Shown piece after piece: positions 45,145 to 52,800 of a stretch of 52,800 nt of DNA. This DNA comes from Terriglobales bacterium (GTDB taxonomy: Bacteria > Acidobacteriota > Terriglobia > Terriglobales > Acidobacteriaceae). Every line of letters begins with the position of its first letter. Position 1 is the stretch's first letter. Made by a program: the position numbers and the translations under genes. The notes under the pieces are model-generated. The model did no database searches. It saw only the letters and a program-made list of their open reading frames with translations, and had not been told where the DNA came from. The stretch covers positions 1-52,800 of the forward strand of contig JACPNP010000015.1 of NCBI GenBank assembly GCA_016185365.1, read 5' to 3'.

Positions 45145-46137
45145 ATGCCCGAACTCTACCCACTCCTTCTCCTACCCGAGTTCAAAGAACGCGTTTGGGG
45201 CTCGCGCGATCTATCGTTGCTCTATCCGCACAAGACCGCGCGCAAGGGCGGCGAGTTCGAGCAACCCATCGGCGAAGTCTGGCTCACCGGCGATGAGTGT
45301 CGTGTCTCCAACGGCGATCTCGCCGGGCAAACATTGGCGGAGGTCACGCAACGCTTCGGCCGGGGGCTGATCGGCGAAACAGCGCCGGACCCATCTCGCT
45401 TTCCGCTCCTGATCAAGTTCTTGTTTCCCAAAGAAAAGCTGTCCGTGCAGGTACATCCGGACGACGCCGCCGCGCGTGCCGCGGGCCTCTCCAACGGCAA
45501 GACCGAATGCTGGTATGTTCTAGCCGCCGAGCCGAGCGCGCAAGTCGCACTGGGGCTGAAACCAGGTGTGTCCAAGTCCGAAGTAGAACGCGCGATCGCG
45601 GAGACCCGGCTCGAGCCGCTGCTGGATTGGATAGGCCTGAAGCCCGGCGAAATGATCTATGTGGATGCGGGCACCATTCACGCCATCGGACCGGGATCGG
45701 TGTTGGTGGAGACCCAGCAGAACTCAGACACGACGTATCGTCTTTACGATTACGGGCGTCCGCGTGAGCTTCATGTGCGACAGGGCCTGGCCGCGATGAA
45801 AGAGAAGACCCGCGCCGGGAAGGTTTCGCGGCAAGGAAGCGGCAGCGTGTGCAATCTTATCTCCACGCCGGATTTCATCGTGGACAAGTTTGTGGTGAAA
45901 GAGTTAATGGACGTGAAGCCGCGTGCGGGCAAGTCATCCGCGCAGGTGTTGGTCGCGCTCGATGGCTGCGGCATTGTCGAGGCCGATGGCATGCGCCCGG
46001 TCACCTTCGCCAAAGGCGAGTGCGTGGTGCTGCCGGCGGCGTTGCGCGAGTACCGGCTGCGTCCCCAGTGGGCGCTGGAGTGCCTGCGCGCCATGCTGCC
46101 CGGAGAAACTGTGCCGGAACCGGAGACCACGCGGTAG
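45145..46137 (+). CDS. manA: Mannose-6-phosphate isomerase, type I
   Basis: The 330-residue zinc cupin enzyme interconverts fructose-6-phosphate and mannose-6-phosphate. It opens PELYPLLLLPEFKERVWGSR, has FLFPKEKLSVQVHPDD with zinc ligands Gln102/His104, KTECWYVL with Glu121, DAGTIHAIGPGSVLVETQQN with the third His, and YRLYDYGR. It is the first gene of the manA-manC-phosphohexomutase cluster. The C-terminal beta domain (LVALDGCGIVEADG) is complete. Confidence 0.95.
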   Translation: MPELYPLLLLPEFKERVWGSRDLSLLYPHKTARKGGEFEQPIGEVWLTGDECRVSNGDLAGQTLAEVTQRFGRGLIGETAPDPSRFPLLIKFLFPKEKLSVQVHPDDAAARAAGLSNGKTECWYVLAAEPSAQVALGLKPGVSKSEVERAIAETRLEPLLDWIGLKPGEMIYVDAGTIHAIGPGSVLVETQQNSDTTYRLYDYGRPRELHVRQGLAAMKEKTRAGKVSRQGSGSVCNLISTPDFIVDKFVVKELMDVKPRAGKSSAQVLVALDGCGIVEADGMRPVTFAKGECVVLPAALREYRLRPQWALECLRAMLPGETVPEPETTR

Positions 46138-46172
46138 ACTGACACTTTGCGCCCTGTCCCCAAGAGGCAACC

Positions 46173-47212
46173 GTGGCGAAGAAGACGACGAAGAAAGCAA
46201 GACCCGCCAAGCCGAAGAAGATCGCCAAGCCGGTCGCACGCGTCCGCGCCGCAAAGTTCGCAAAGCCGGTGAAACTGACCAAGGCGCAAAAGAAACTGGT
46301 CGCACTCAAACTTAAGGTCACCAAGCCGGAAAAACCCCGCATCCTGCCCAAGCCAACGGCGATGTTCGTGCCGGTGATCCTGGCAGGCGGCAGCGGCACA
46401 CGCTTCTGGCCGCGCAGTCGCAAGGCCAATCCCAAACAAGTGCTGGCCCTCAATTCGTCGAAGAGCATGATCCAGGAAACGGTGGACCGCCTGTCGCCAC
46501 TGGCCGCGCACGATCGGTTTTGGATCATCACGAATGATGTGGTCGCGCCGGTCATCCGCAAGCAGCTGCCGAAGCTGAAAAAAGCGCAGATCCTGGCGGA
46601 GCCCGCGGCGCGCAACACCGCGCCCGCCATCGGCCTGGCCGCATTCATCCTGGCGCGCAAGTTCCCGGACGCCGTTCTCGGCTTGTTCCCGTCCGACCAC
46701 GTGATCAAAGACGCGGCCCGCTTTCGCGAGGACCTGAAGCGCGGCATTGAGATCGCCGCTTCGGGCGAAAAGATCGTGGTGATGGGCGTGCTGCCCACGC
46801 GCCCGGAGACCGGCTATGGCTACATCGAATGCGGCGCGCCGCTGGTGCCGCAACTATTCCGGGTGAAGCGTTTCACCGAAAAGCCCAGCGCGGACAAGGC
46901 GCGCGAGTTCCTGGCCGAAGGCAACTACTACTGGAACAGCGGCATGTTCCTGTGGAGCCCGCGCTCTACGAACATCGGGCGGCGGAGGTCGGCGTCGAGG
47001 CCAACGTGCTTGAGGCCGCTGACTCCTACACCGAGAACGCAGCGCTGAATTACGTCTTCGCGCCCAAGCGCTTCGTGGCCGCCATCGGCGTGCGCAACGT
47101 GGTGGTGGTCGAGACCGACGATGCACTGCTCATCACCACGCGCCAGCACGCGCAGGACGTAGGCAAAGTCGTGCGCTGGCTGCAGGAGAAAGGCAAGAAA
47201 GCTCTGCTGTAA
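46173..47212 (+). pseudogene. manC: Mannose-1-phosphate guanylyltransferase, internally deleted and frameshifted
   Basis: The gene begins at GTG 46173 with a 63-residue Lys/Ala/Pro-rich basic leader, then a normal nucleotidyltransferase start (MFVPVILAGGSGTRFWPRSR, PEPAARNTAPAI-like EPAARNTAPAIGLAA, FPSDHVIKD, TGYGYIECG, RFTEKPSADKA, NYYWNSGMFLW). Straight after FLW the frame changes near 46951-46963 and the text resumes in another frame as PALYEHRAAE ... VVVVETDDALLITTRQHAQDVGK to a stop at 47212. In intact ManC some 75-90 residues (the region with SxDYxVxE and WxDxGSW) separate these points. It is either a real lesion or an assembly deletion. GDP-mannose synthesis from this gene should be lost. 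Confidence 0.82.
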
Positions 47213-47242
47213 CGATTTGCGACTGCGATCACCCCGGGACCT

Positions 47243-48658
47243 ATGGCGACTGAGATCAAGTTTGGCACGGACGGCTGGCGCGGCATCATCGCCGATGACT
47301 TCACCTTTGAGAACGTGCGCCGCGTGGCCACGGCCATCGCCGCGCATGTGTGGAAGCACGAGCATCCGGAGAAAGGCATAGTCATCGGTTATGACACCCG
47401 CTTCGGCTCGCGCCGCTTCGCCGAGGCTGCCGCGCAAGTCATCGCCGCCACCGGCATCCACGTGACCATCGCCGACGACTATGTCCCTACGCCCGCCGTC
47501 TCCTATGCGGTGAAGAACTGGGACGCCTCCGGCGGTGTGGTCATCACCAGCAGCCATAATCCTTGGAACTGGAACGGCGTGAAGTACAAGGCCTATTACG
47601 GCGGGTCCGCCAAACCTTCCATCATCCGATCCATCGAGATGGAGTTGAATGCGAACACGCAGCCTGAGAAAAAGCCCGCTAGGATCACGCCGCGTGACTT
47701 CAAGACAGAGTACATCGCGGAGATCACCCGGCTGGCGGACCTCAAGAAGATCTCGCAATGCGGCTTCAAGTTCGGCATCGATTGCATGTACGGCTCCGGC
47801 CGCGGCATCCTGGCCGGTATCTTCCGCGAGTATGGCATCCCGCACGTGGAGATCCGCGCCGAGGTCGATCCGCTTTTTCCCGGCATCAATCCCGAACCCA
47901 TCCTGCCCCATGTGGCCGCTTTGCAGGAGATGGTGGTGCGGGAAAAGTGCGCCGCCGGCTTCGTCACCGATGGCGACGCTGACCGCATCGGCGCCGTGGA
48001 CGAGAACGGCAATTTCGTGGACGCGCATAAGGTCTTTTCCGTGCTGCTGAAGTGGCTGCTCGATCACAAAAAATGGCCGGGCATCGTCACACGGGCTTAC
48101 AACACCACAAAGATGATCGACCGTATCTGCAAGAAATACGGCCGGGAGATGGTGGAACACGGTATCGGTTTCAAGTACGCGTGTGACATCATGCTGGAGC
48201 GCGAGGTGCTGATCGGAGGCGAGGAGTCGGGAGGCATCGGCCTGCCGCGGCACTTGCCTGAGCGCGACGGCATCCTCAATGCGCTGTTGCTGGCCAACGT
48301 GATGGCGGATGAGGGCAAAACCCTTGGCCAGCTTGTGGCCGCGTTACAGGCCGAGTTCGGCGAGCATCACTACGCCCGCCTGGACATGACCATCTCCAAT
48401 GAATTGAAGCGCAGCGCCATCGAGCGGGCCGCGACGGTGGAAAGGGTCGGCCGATTCAAAGTGCTGGATCGCGGCGACCTCGATGGCATCAAGCTGTTCC
48501 TGCAGAACGATACTTATCCCCAAGACGCCGACGCCTGGTTGCTCATCCGCGCCTCCGGCACGGAGCCGTTGCTGCGCGTGTACGCCGAAGCCGGATCGCC
48601 CAAGATCGTGCAGGAAATGCTCACCGCCGCGGACAAGTTCGTGCATCGGAAGGCATGA
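47243..48658 (+). CDS. Phosphohexomutase (phosphoglucomutase/phosphomannomutase)
   Basis: The 471-residue alpha-D-phosphohexomutase has KFGTDGWRGIIADDF at the N-terminus, the catalytic serine loop VVITSSHNPWNWNG (phosphoserine Ser104), the metal loop TDGDADRIGAVDENG, the sugar-specificity loop GGEESGGIGLP and the phosphate-binding RASGTEPLLRVYAE. Next to manA and manC it probably converts mannose-6-phosphate to mannose-1-phosphate, though glucose specificity cannot be excluded. It starts 30 bp after the manC remnant. Confidence 0.93.
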   Translation: MATEIKFGTDGWRGIIADDFTFENVRRVATAIAAHVWKHEHPEKGIVIGYDTRFGSRRFAEAAAQVIAATGIHVTIADDYVPTPAVSYAVKNWDASGGVVITSSHNPWNWNGVKYKAYYGGSAKPSIIRSIEMELNANTQPEKKPARITPRDFKTEYIAEITRLADLKKISQCGFKFGIDCMYGSGRGILAGIFREYGIPHVEIRAEVDPLFPGINPEPILPHVAALQEMVVREKCAAGFVTDGDADRIGAVDENGNFVDAHKVFSVLLKWLLDHKKWPGIVTRAYNTTKMIDRICKKYGREMVEHGIGFKYACDIMLEREVLIGGEESGGIGLPRHLPERDGILNALLLANVMADEGKTLGQLVAALQAEFGEHHYARLDMTISNELKRSAIERAATVERVGRFKVLDRGDLDGIKLFLQNDTYPQDADAWLLIRASGTEPLLRVYAEAGSPKIVQEMLTAADKFVHRKA

Positions 48659-48705
48659 CGCAGCCGGACACCGATCGTCGGAACAGCACGAACCGGCTGG
48701 GAAAA

Positions 48706-48733
48706 TATCCGTGCCATCCGTGCGAACCGTGGC
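48706..48733. repeat. Word-like repeat (atccgtgccatccgtgcgaa)
   Basis: The gap between the convergent phosphohexomutase and hemG genes carries tatccgtgccatccgtgcga then accgtggc, degenerate repetitions of ccgtg words also seen at 40969-40983 (cgcgtgatccgtggc). Confidence 0.5.
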
Positions 48734-50079
48734 TACGTCTTGTTTTTTTCCGCGATGCGCTCGGCGACCGCTTTCGCCTCGCGTACGCAATCCGGGATAC
48801 CGATCCCGCGCAACGCATTTCCGATCAGATGCAGTCCTCGGTGCCGGGCGGCAAGCGCATCGATCTGCGCCACGCGGTCCAGATGTCCCACTTCGTACTG
48901 CGCCATCGCCTGCGGCCAGCGGGCAACATGAGTCGATTTAGGTTTGATCGCGACTCCAAGAATGGCGCTTAGTTCCTCGACCACCGCGGAGGCCACCTCC
49001 GCATCCGGCCGGTCGAATCCGCGTGTCAAGAACACTCGCAACAGCCCATGCCCTTCCGGCGCGCGTCCGCTGAATTTGTTGTGGACATAGGTGCAGGCCA
49101 ATATCTGTTTTTGCTCCGCGCGCGGCACCAAAAAGCCGAACCCGGCGGGCAGCCCTTCGAGCGGGACATCGATCAGCGCGACCGTGCACGAGGAGTTGTA
49201 TCGGATCTTGTTCAGTTGCGCTGCCAGCGCCGGATCAAGCTCCCATAGCAGCCGCGCCGAATGATGCGTCGGTAACGCGAGCACAACATGATCAAAGGCT
49301 TCGTCGCGGTCCGTGCGCACGATCCATCCGCCATTCCCGCGGGCCACGGACCGGACTTCACGATAGAGCCGCACGGAGCCCGGCGGCAGTGCCGCAGCGA
49401 TCGCGTCAATGAATTGCTGCAGGCCGTTGCGGAAGGTGGTGAAGATCGCGCCGCCCCCGGGCCGCTTCATCTTGCGCAATCCGCGCGCCAGGCTGCGGTG
49501 GGATTTCTCCAGCGCCACAAAGTTGGCCAGCACCGCGCGGGCGCTCATCGCGGAAGAATCGCCGCCGAACACGCCGCCCAGCAGCGGGTCCGCCAGCCGC
49601 TCCACCGCTTCTTGTCCGAAGTGGCGGCGGGTGAAATCTGCCACGGATTCATCCTTACCCTCAGGCAGCGGCTCCGGCGGGAACAGGAACTCGCGCGCCA
49701 TGCGCCACTTGGTGGCCCAGGAAAAAAGTGGCGTGGCCAGCATGGCCCATGGGTCGGTGGGCACCATGAGTTGCAGGCCTCCGGGCATCTCCAGCATCCG
49801 CCCGCTCACCAGGATGTGCGTCTTGCGCAGGTGATCATTCGAGCCAATGAGCGCATCACCCAGTCCGAGCTCGCGCGCCAACTCCGCGGCCCACGGTTTT
49901 GCGCTGACGAAGGAATCCGGCCCGCACTCCACAAGGAAATCTCCGACTCGCTCCGTGCGGATCACACCGCCGACCCGGGCAGACGCCTCAAACAGCGTGA
50001 CCTCCGCATCGGCTTTCGCGAGGTAGTACGCGGCGCTCAGCCCGCTGATGCCGCCGCCGATGATCGCCGTCCGGCTCAA
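48733..50079 (-). CDS. hemG: Protoporphyrinogen/coproporphyrinogen oxidase, HemY type
   Basis: The 448-residue FAD enzyme oxidises protoporphyrinogen IX or coproporphyrinogen III. It has the dinucleotide fold AIIGGGISGLSAAYYLAKA, FEASARVGGVIRTERVGDFL, CGPDSFV and the C-terminal FAD motif LHLIGNALRGIGIPDCVREA. The flavin oxidase of this type is usually called HemY/HemG; with a ferrochelatase of the compact form the pathway branch (protoporphyrin or coproporphyrin) is unresolved. It overlaps hemH by four bases (ATGA) and ends the hemE-hemH-hemG operon. Confidence 0.95.
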   Translation of the reverse strand: MSRTAIIGGGISGLSAAYYLAKADAEVTLFEASARVGGVIRTERVGDFLVECGPDSFVSAKPWAAELARELGLGDALIGSNDHLRKTHILVSGRMLEMPGGLQLMVPTDPWAMLATPLFSWATKWRMAREFLFPPEPLPEGKDESVADFTRRHFGQEAVERLADPLLGGVFGGDSSAMSARAVLANFVALEKSHRSLARGLRKMKRPGGGAIFTTFRNGLQQFIDAIAAALPPGSVRLYREVRSVARGNGGWIVRTDRDEAFDHVVLALPTHHSARLLWELDPALAAQLNKIRYNSSCTVALIDVPLEGLPAGFGFLVPRAEQKQILACTYVHNKFSGRAPEGHGLLRVFLTRGFDRPDAEVASAVVEELSAILGVAIKPKSTHVARWPQAMAQYEVGHLDRVAQIDALAARHRGLHLIGNALRGIGIPDCVREAKAVAERIAEKNKT

Positions 50080-50993
50080 GCGCGCTCCATCCGGCGCCGC
50101 GCCACCGCGGCCAGTGCAGCGATGAACCCCGCCGAATCATTGAGCGAAGCGGCGCGCCACAACTGCATCCCGCGCTCCTTGGCGAACTGTTTGAAGGCGA
50201 TGTCAATGTCATACAGGACTTCCACGTGGTCGCAAACGAACCCGATCGGCTGCACGAACACGGATGTTGCCCCGGCGTCACACAGGCCGGTGATGGTGTC
50301 CTCCACCGTAGGCCCGATCCACGGTCCGCCGCTCATGCCCTGGCTCTGGAACGCGAAGAACCACTCACCGGGAACAAGTCCCGCGAGCTTCGCCACCTCA
50401 GCCGCGGTCTCTTTGCACTGGTTGCCGTACGGGTCGCCCGCGCCGCTCGCGCTCGCCTGGATGGTGCGGCAAGGGACACTGTGCGCGGTGAACAGCACCG
50501 GAACACGCGCGCCGCTCCGCGCGCACGCTTGCTTCCATGGTGCGGTCAACTTTGCCGCAAACGCCTTGGCCAACAGCGGTTCATCGTGCCACTCGTCCAC
50601 AAAATCGATGGCGAGCGATTCGCCGGCCGCGGCCAGGGTCGCGCGCTTGTACAGGCCGACGCTGGTGCGCGAATTCTGCGGCGCCAGGCAGATCGCGACC
50701 ACACGCTTCACGCCATCCGCGATCATCCGCTTCACTGTGTCAGTGATGTACGGACGCCAGTTGCGCATGCCCACATACACCGGCACGCCCAACAGGTCTT
50801 GCAGCGCTTTCCCCTGGGCCAACGAGATGTCCGTGAGCGGGGACCGGCCTATCAACCCATAGCGGCGCTTCACTTCTTCGATCACCGCCTCCGGCACATT
50901 GCGCCCGCTGGTGACCAGGCGCATGTACTCCGGCACCTCGTCCGGCGAATCGGGTGTGCCATGGGCGAGCAAGAGGACGGCAGTGTCAGGCAT
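50076..50993 (-). CDS. hemH: Ferrochelatase HemH
   Basis: The 305-residue enzyme inserts ferrous iron into the porphyrin. It has LLLAHGTPDSPDEVPEYM, RYGLIGRSPLTDI, VYVGMRNWRPYI, the catalytic-His region VLFTAHSVPCRTIQ, and the family signature PIGFVCDHVEVLYDIDIAF. ATG 50993 (MPDTAVLLLAHG) is preferred; a second ATG at 51005 lies only 2 nt beyond a TACTAT box. It is located 92 bp after the hemE stop and coupled by ATGA to hemG. Confidence 0.95.
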   Translation of the reverse strand: MPDTAVLLLAHGTPDSPDEVPEYMRLVTSGRNVPEAVIEEVKRRYGLIGRSPLTDISLAQGKALQDLLGVPVYVGMRNWRPYITDTVKRMIADGVKRVVAICLAPQNSRTSVGLYKRATLAAAGESLAIDFVDEWHDEPLLAKAFAAKLTAPWKQACARSGARVPVLFTAHSVPCRTIQASASGAGDPYGNQCKETAAEVAKLAGLVPGEWFFAFQSQGMSGGPWIGPTVEDTITGLCDAGATSVFVQPIGFVCDHVEVLYDIDIAFKQFAKERGMQLWRAASLNDSAGFIAALAAVARRRMERA

Positions 50994-51085
50994 GGGCAAG
51001 TGCATTCATAGTATCTGAGGGGTAGGGGAGTGGTTGTGATGGGCAACACATGTCACTGGGTCAACATTGGCAGCATTCAGTGGTC

Positions 51086-52138
51086 CTACGTCTTGGCGGC
51101 CAGCATCCGCTCCGAGGTCTCGTGCACGAACTGCACCAGGTCGATCACATTCTCCACCGGAGTCTCCGGCAGGATGCCGTGACCAAGATTGAAGATGTGT
51201 CACGGACGGCAATCGGCCGATGTCAGGATCGCCTCCGCGCGCCGGCGGATATCCTTCTTGTCGGCAAAGAGCGCGACCGGATCCAGGTTGCCCTGCACGG
51301 CCACGTCATGCCCCACTCGTTGCCAGCCCTCGTCGAGCGGGATGCGCCAATCGAGTCCGATCACGTCCGCACCGGTCTGGCGCATCGCCGGCAGCAGCGT
51401 GGCTGTGTCCGTGCCGAAATAGATCACCGGCACGCCGGTCTTCTGGATGCGCTCGATCAGGTCCGTGGTATGGGGCAGGGCAAAATCGCGGTAGTCGTTC
51501 GGGCTGAGACATCCCACCCAGCTGTCGAACACCTGGATCACGTCCGCGCCGGCGCGTACCTGCTCGATGGTGTATGCGGCCAGCACCTCCACCAGTTTGG
51601 CCATCAGGTCGCGCCACGCTTCCGGATGGTGGTACATCATCTTCTTGGCCTGCACATAGTTGCGCGATCCGCCCCCCTCGATCATGTAACTGGCCAGCGT
51701 GAACGGCGCGCCGCAGAATCCGATCACCGGCAGCGACTCGCCAAAATGCTTCACCACGCCCCGGATGGAATCGGCCACATAATTCAGGTCGCCGGCGCGG
51801 TCGGTGCGCAGCCGTTTGATGTCTTTGGGAGTGCGCAGCGGCTTTTCCACCACCGGTCCTTCCCCGGCCTCGAACCGGAACGGCAGGCCCATGACCTCCA
51901 GCGGGAGAAGGAGATCGGCGAAGATGATGGCCGCATCCACCTTGAGCCGTTCGGCAGCGGTGACGGTCACCTCGGCCGCGATCTCAGGTTTTTTGCAGAT
52001 CTCCAGCAGGGAATACTGCTTGCGCACGGCGCGATACTCCGCCATATAGCGCCCCGCCTGGCGCATCAGCCAGATGGGAGTGCGGGGCACAGGCCGGCGT
52101 CGGCAGGCTTTGACGAACAGGGAACCGGGAGCAGACAT
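51086..52138 (-). CDS. hemE: Uroporphyrinogen decarboxylase HemE with in-frame UGA at codon 313
   Basis: The 350-codon gene decarboxylates uroporphyrinogen III to coproporphyrinogen III. Family parts are present: [88 protein letters not shown] and [20 protein letters not shown]. The frame then meets UGA at 51202-51200 after ADCRP and continues without further stops through [19 protein letters not shown] to AAKT and TAG at 51088. Intact HemE has Gly where UGA stands. Read-through restores exactly the family length; stopping at UGA removes the conserved C-terminal 38 positions. Start ATG 52138 (MSAPGSLF); TACATT 8 nt upstream. Confidence 0.85.
51146..51202 (-). promoter_or_regulatory. In-frame UGA and candidate bacterial SECIS hairpin in hemE
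   Basis: Downstream of the UGA (51202-51200), CACAU (51199-51195) can pair with AUGUG (51150-51146). An apical stem CCGGA/UCCGG (51169-51165 with 51161-51157) closes the loop GAC 35 nt after the UGA. A G at the start of a small apical loop 16-37 nt from the UGA is the known bacterial SECIS pattern. The internal loop on the 5' side is large, and GC-rich coding sequence can form such stems by chance, so this is only suggestive. Confidence 0.35.
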
Positions 52139-52205
52139 GCCCCTCGAATGTAGCATTTTTGCCGCGCGCCCGGCGGCGACTAGGGTGGGAGTGCCGCTAA
52201 AAGCA

Positions 52206-52239
52206 CGAAGGCCACGGTCCCCCCGAACCGTGGCCTTCG
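52206..52239 (-). terminator. Hairpin terminator downstream of tRNA-Ser
   Basis: A perfect 13-bp stem cgaaggccacggt / accgtggccttcg with an 8-nt loop; on the minus strand it is followed by tgctttta. It lies beyond the tRNA-Ser tail repeats and before hemE, so it would end the tRNA transcript of about 500 nt. Confidence 0.8.
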
Positions 52240-52317
52240 CTTGATGTGTCCCAATTTCTGAAGCGAGAATACGTCGGATCTCCGGACCGCGCAAATTACC
52301 GAGGTAACCCGAGGTAA

Positions 52318-52602
52318 CTTGAGCCGTTATGCGGGCGTGAGAACCCTGAACGAAGTGAAGGGGACGGGAGCCCGCAGGCGAAATCTTGATCGAGCGCAGC
52401 GAGTCGAAGGACCCGGAATCCCGAAGACAGGTGGGAGGAAACTGGCGGAGAGAGAGGGATTCGAACTTGAGCCGCAATGCTGGCGTGAGCGAAGCGGGAG
52501 CCAGCAGGCGAAATCCTGAGTGAGGCCGCAGGCCGAATTGAAGGATCCCTTTAGCGCCTACTCGTTGACGGGGGAAACTGGCGGAGAGAGAGGGATTCGA
52601 AC
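52318..52602. repeat. Two tandem repeats ending in the 3' end of tRNA-Ser
   Basis: Unit one (52318-52466) and unit two (52467-52602) each begin ttgagccg..atgc.ggcgtga and both end in the identical 30 bp ggaaactggcggagagagag + ggattcgaac. In unit two the last 24 bp are the real 3' end of tRNA-Ser; in unit one they are an orphan copy. Inside both units are gggagcc.gcaggcgaaatc and a gaaggacc/gaaggatccc word akin to the solo repeats near manA. The rest of the 440-bp gap 52139-52578 shows no gene. Confidence 0.85.
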
Positions 52603-52671
52603 CCTCGATGCAGGTTTTGCCCGCATACTCCCTTAGCAGGGGAGCGCCTTCGACCACTCGGCCATCTCTCC
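52579..52671 (-). tRNA. tRNA-Ser (anticodon GCT)
   Basis: The 93-nt class II tRNA includes an encoded CCA. The acceptor GGAGAGA pairs with TCTCTCC; the anticodon stem CTCCC/GGGAG encloses CTGCTAA with anticodon GCT (decodes AGC/AGU). A long variable arm and a T arm GAGGG-TTCGAAT-CCCTC follow. The D arm carries GGCCGAGTGGTCGAAGGC, usual for tRNA-Ser. The 3' 24 nt are duplicated downstream in a tandem repeat. Confidence 0.97.
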
Positions 52672-52734
52672 AAAACAAAGTTTCAGTGCAAGCAAACCTG
52701 CGCGGCAGGTTAAGCCAGAACTAAAAGGCTGGCG

Positions 52735-52763
52735 ATGATACCTTTTTCGCCTAAACCGGTCAA
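52735..52763 (-). promoter_or_regulatory. Promoter of tRNA-Ser
   Basis: On the minus strand TTGACC (52763-52758), a 17-bp spacer and TATCAT (52740-52735). The start is expected near 52728, giving a 5' leader of about 55 nt before the mature tRNA, with a possible hairpin aacctgc-cgc-gcaggtt for RNase processing. Confidence 0.7.
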
Positions 52764-52800
52764 ACTCAGGCGCTTACCTTGTTGCGAGTTCGTGATCTGT

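Noticed and set aside
46829..47212. Separate gene overlapping the manC end
   Set aside because: Its C-terminal half is the missing end of ManC in another frame, and its first part is a shadow frame; the two pieces are one damaged gene.
52437..52466. Second tRNA gene
   Set aside because: Only 24 nt of the tRNA 3' end are present; there is no D arm or anticodon arm. It is part of the tail repeat.
52139..52678. Upstream extension of hemE through the tRNA gene
   Set aside because: It translates the tRNA-Ser and its tail repeats; the HemE family starts at the ATG at 52138.

Overview
The window reads as a chromosomal segment of a GC-rich bacterium, most likely an acidobacterium of the Koribacter/Terriglobia kind. 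This is inferred from gene content: a Pkn-type Ser/Thr kinase fused to a TolB-like propeller, a receiver-DUF4388 regulator, DUF4382 lipoprotein, long two-domain ThyX, TrmFO, SelB and DUF6580. No rRNA or other phylogenetic marker is present. Most of the window is dense housekeeping DNA; one AT-richer island (about 3.8-6.1 kb) stands out in base composition and content.

Layout. 1-0.85 kb: a 79-bp tandem repeat and a HIT hydrolase. 0.88-3.6: receptor-like Ser/Thr kinase (minus). 3.9-6.1: foreign-looking three-gene cassette (COMM-like protein, a small conserved protein, a DUF7689-like protein) and an AT-rich non-coding tract with short direct repeats. 6.2-13.5: patatin, ligA, DUF1579 protein, lipid kinase, YdjM-like and small membrane proteins. 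13.5-19.7: DedA-like protein, a molybdenum-cofactor operon (moeA-moaC-response regulator-moaB), a TPR protein, queE/queD. 19.8-30.7: dinG-like helicase, der, DUF4382 lipoprotein, membrane protein, trmFO, GNAT, selB, secreted protein. 30.8-35.9: purL and purF with a hicAB toxin-antitoxin pair between them, then an HTH-like/VapC pair. 35.8-41.4: hydrolase, GDYXXLXY, DUF2157, DUF2071, ThyX-like and a small membrane protein. 41.6-45.1: recA, a GIY-YIG nuclease gene bracketed by nested inverted repeats, coaD, aminotransferase. 45.1-48.7: mannose pathway (manA, a broken manC, phosphohexomutase). 48.7-52.1: heme operon hemE-hemH-hemG. 52.2-52.7: tRNA-Ser(GCT) followed by a tandem repeat that copies its 3' end.

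The strongest leads are: (1) hemE carries an in-frame UGA at codon 313 in an otherwise intact 350-codon gene, inside a C-x-x-UGA context, with SelB encoded 21 kb away; this is either a nonsense change or a new selenoprotein. (2) A GIY-YIG nuclease gene is framed by perfect nested inverted repeats (16 bp and 18 bp), its C-terminus is encoded by the right repeat, and solo relatives of the repeat lie elsewhere in the window: a candidate single-gene mobile/REP-like element. (3) The three-gene cassette on the AT-richer island. (4) tRNA-Ser has a tail of tandem repeats each ending in the last 24 nt of the tRNA, resembling the rtT repeats of the E. coli tyrT operon. (5) Several intergenic gaps and one gene start consist of degenerate, word-like short repeats. 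(6) At least five genes have a TATAAT/TACAAT box placed 6-7 nt before the start codon, predicting leaderless mRNAs.

All functional calls rest on recognising motifs by eye; no database search or folding program was run.
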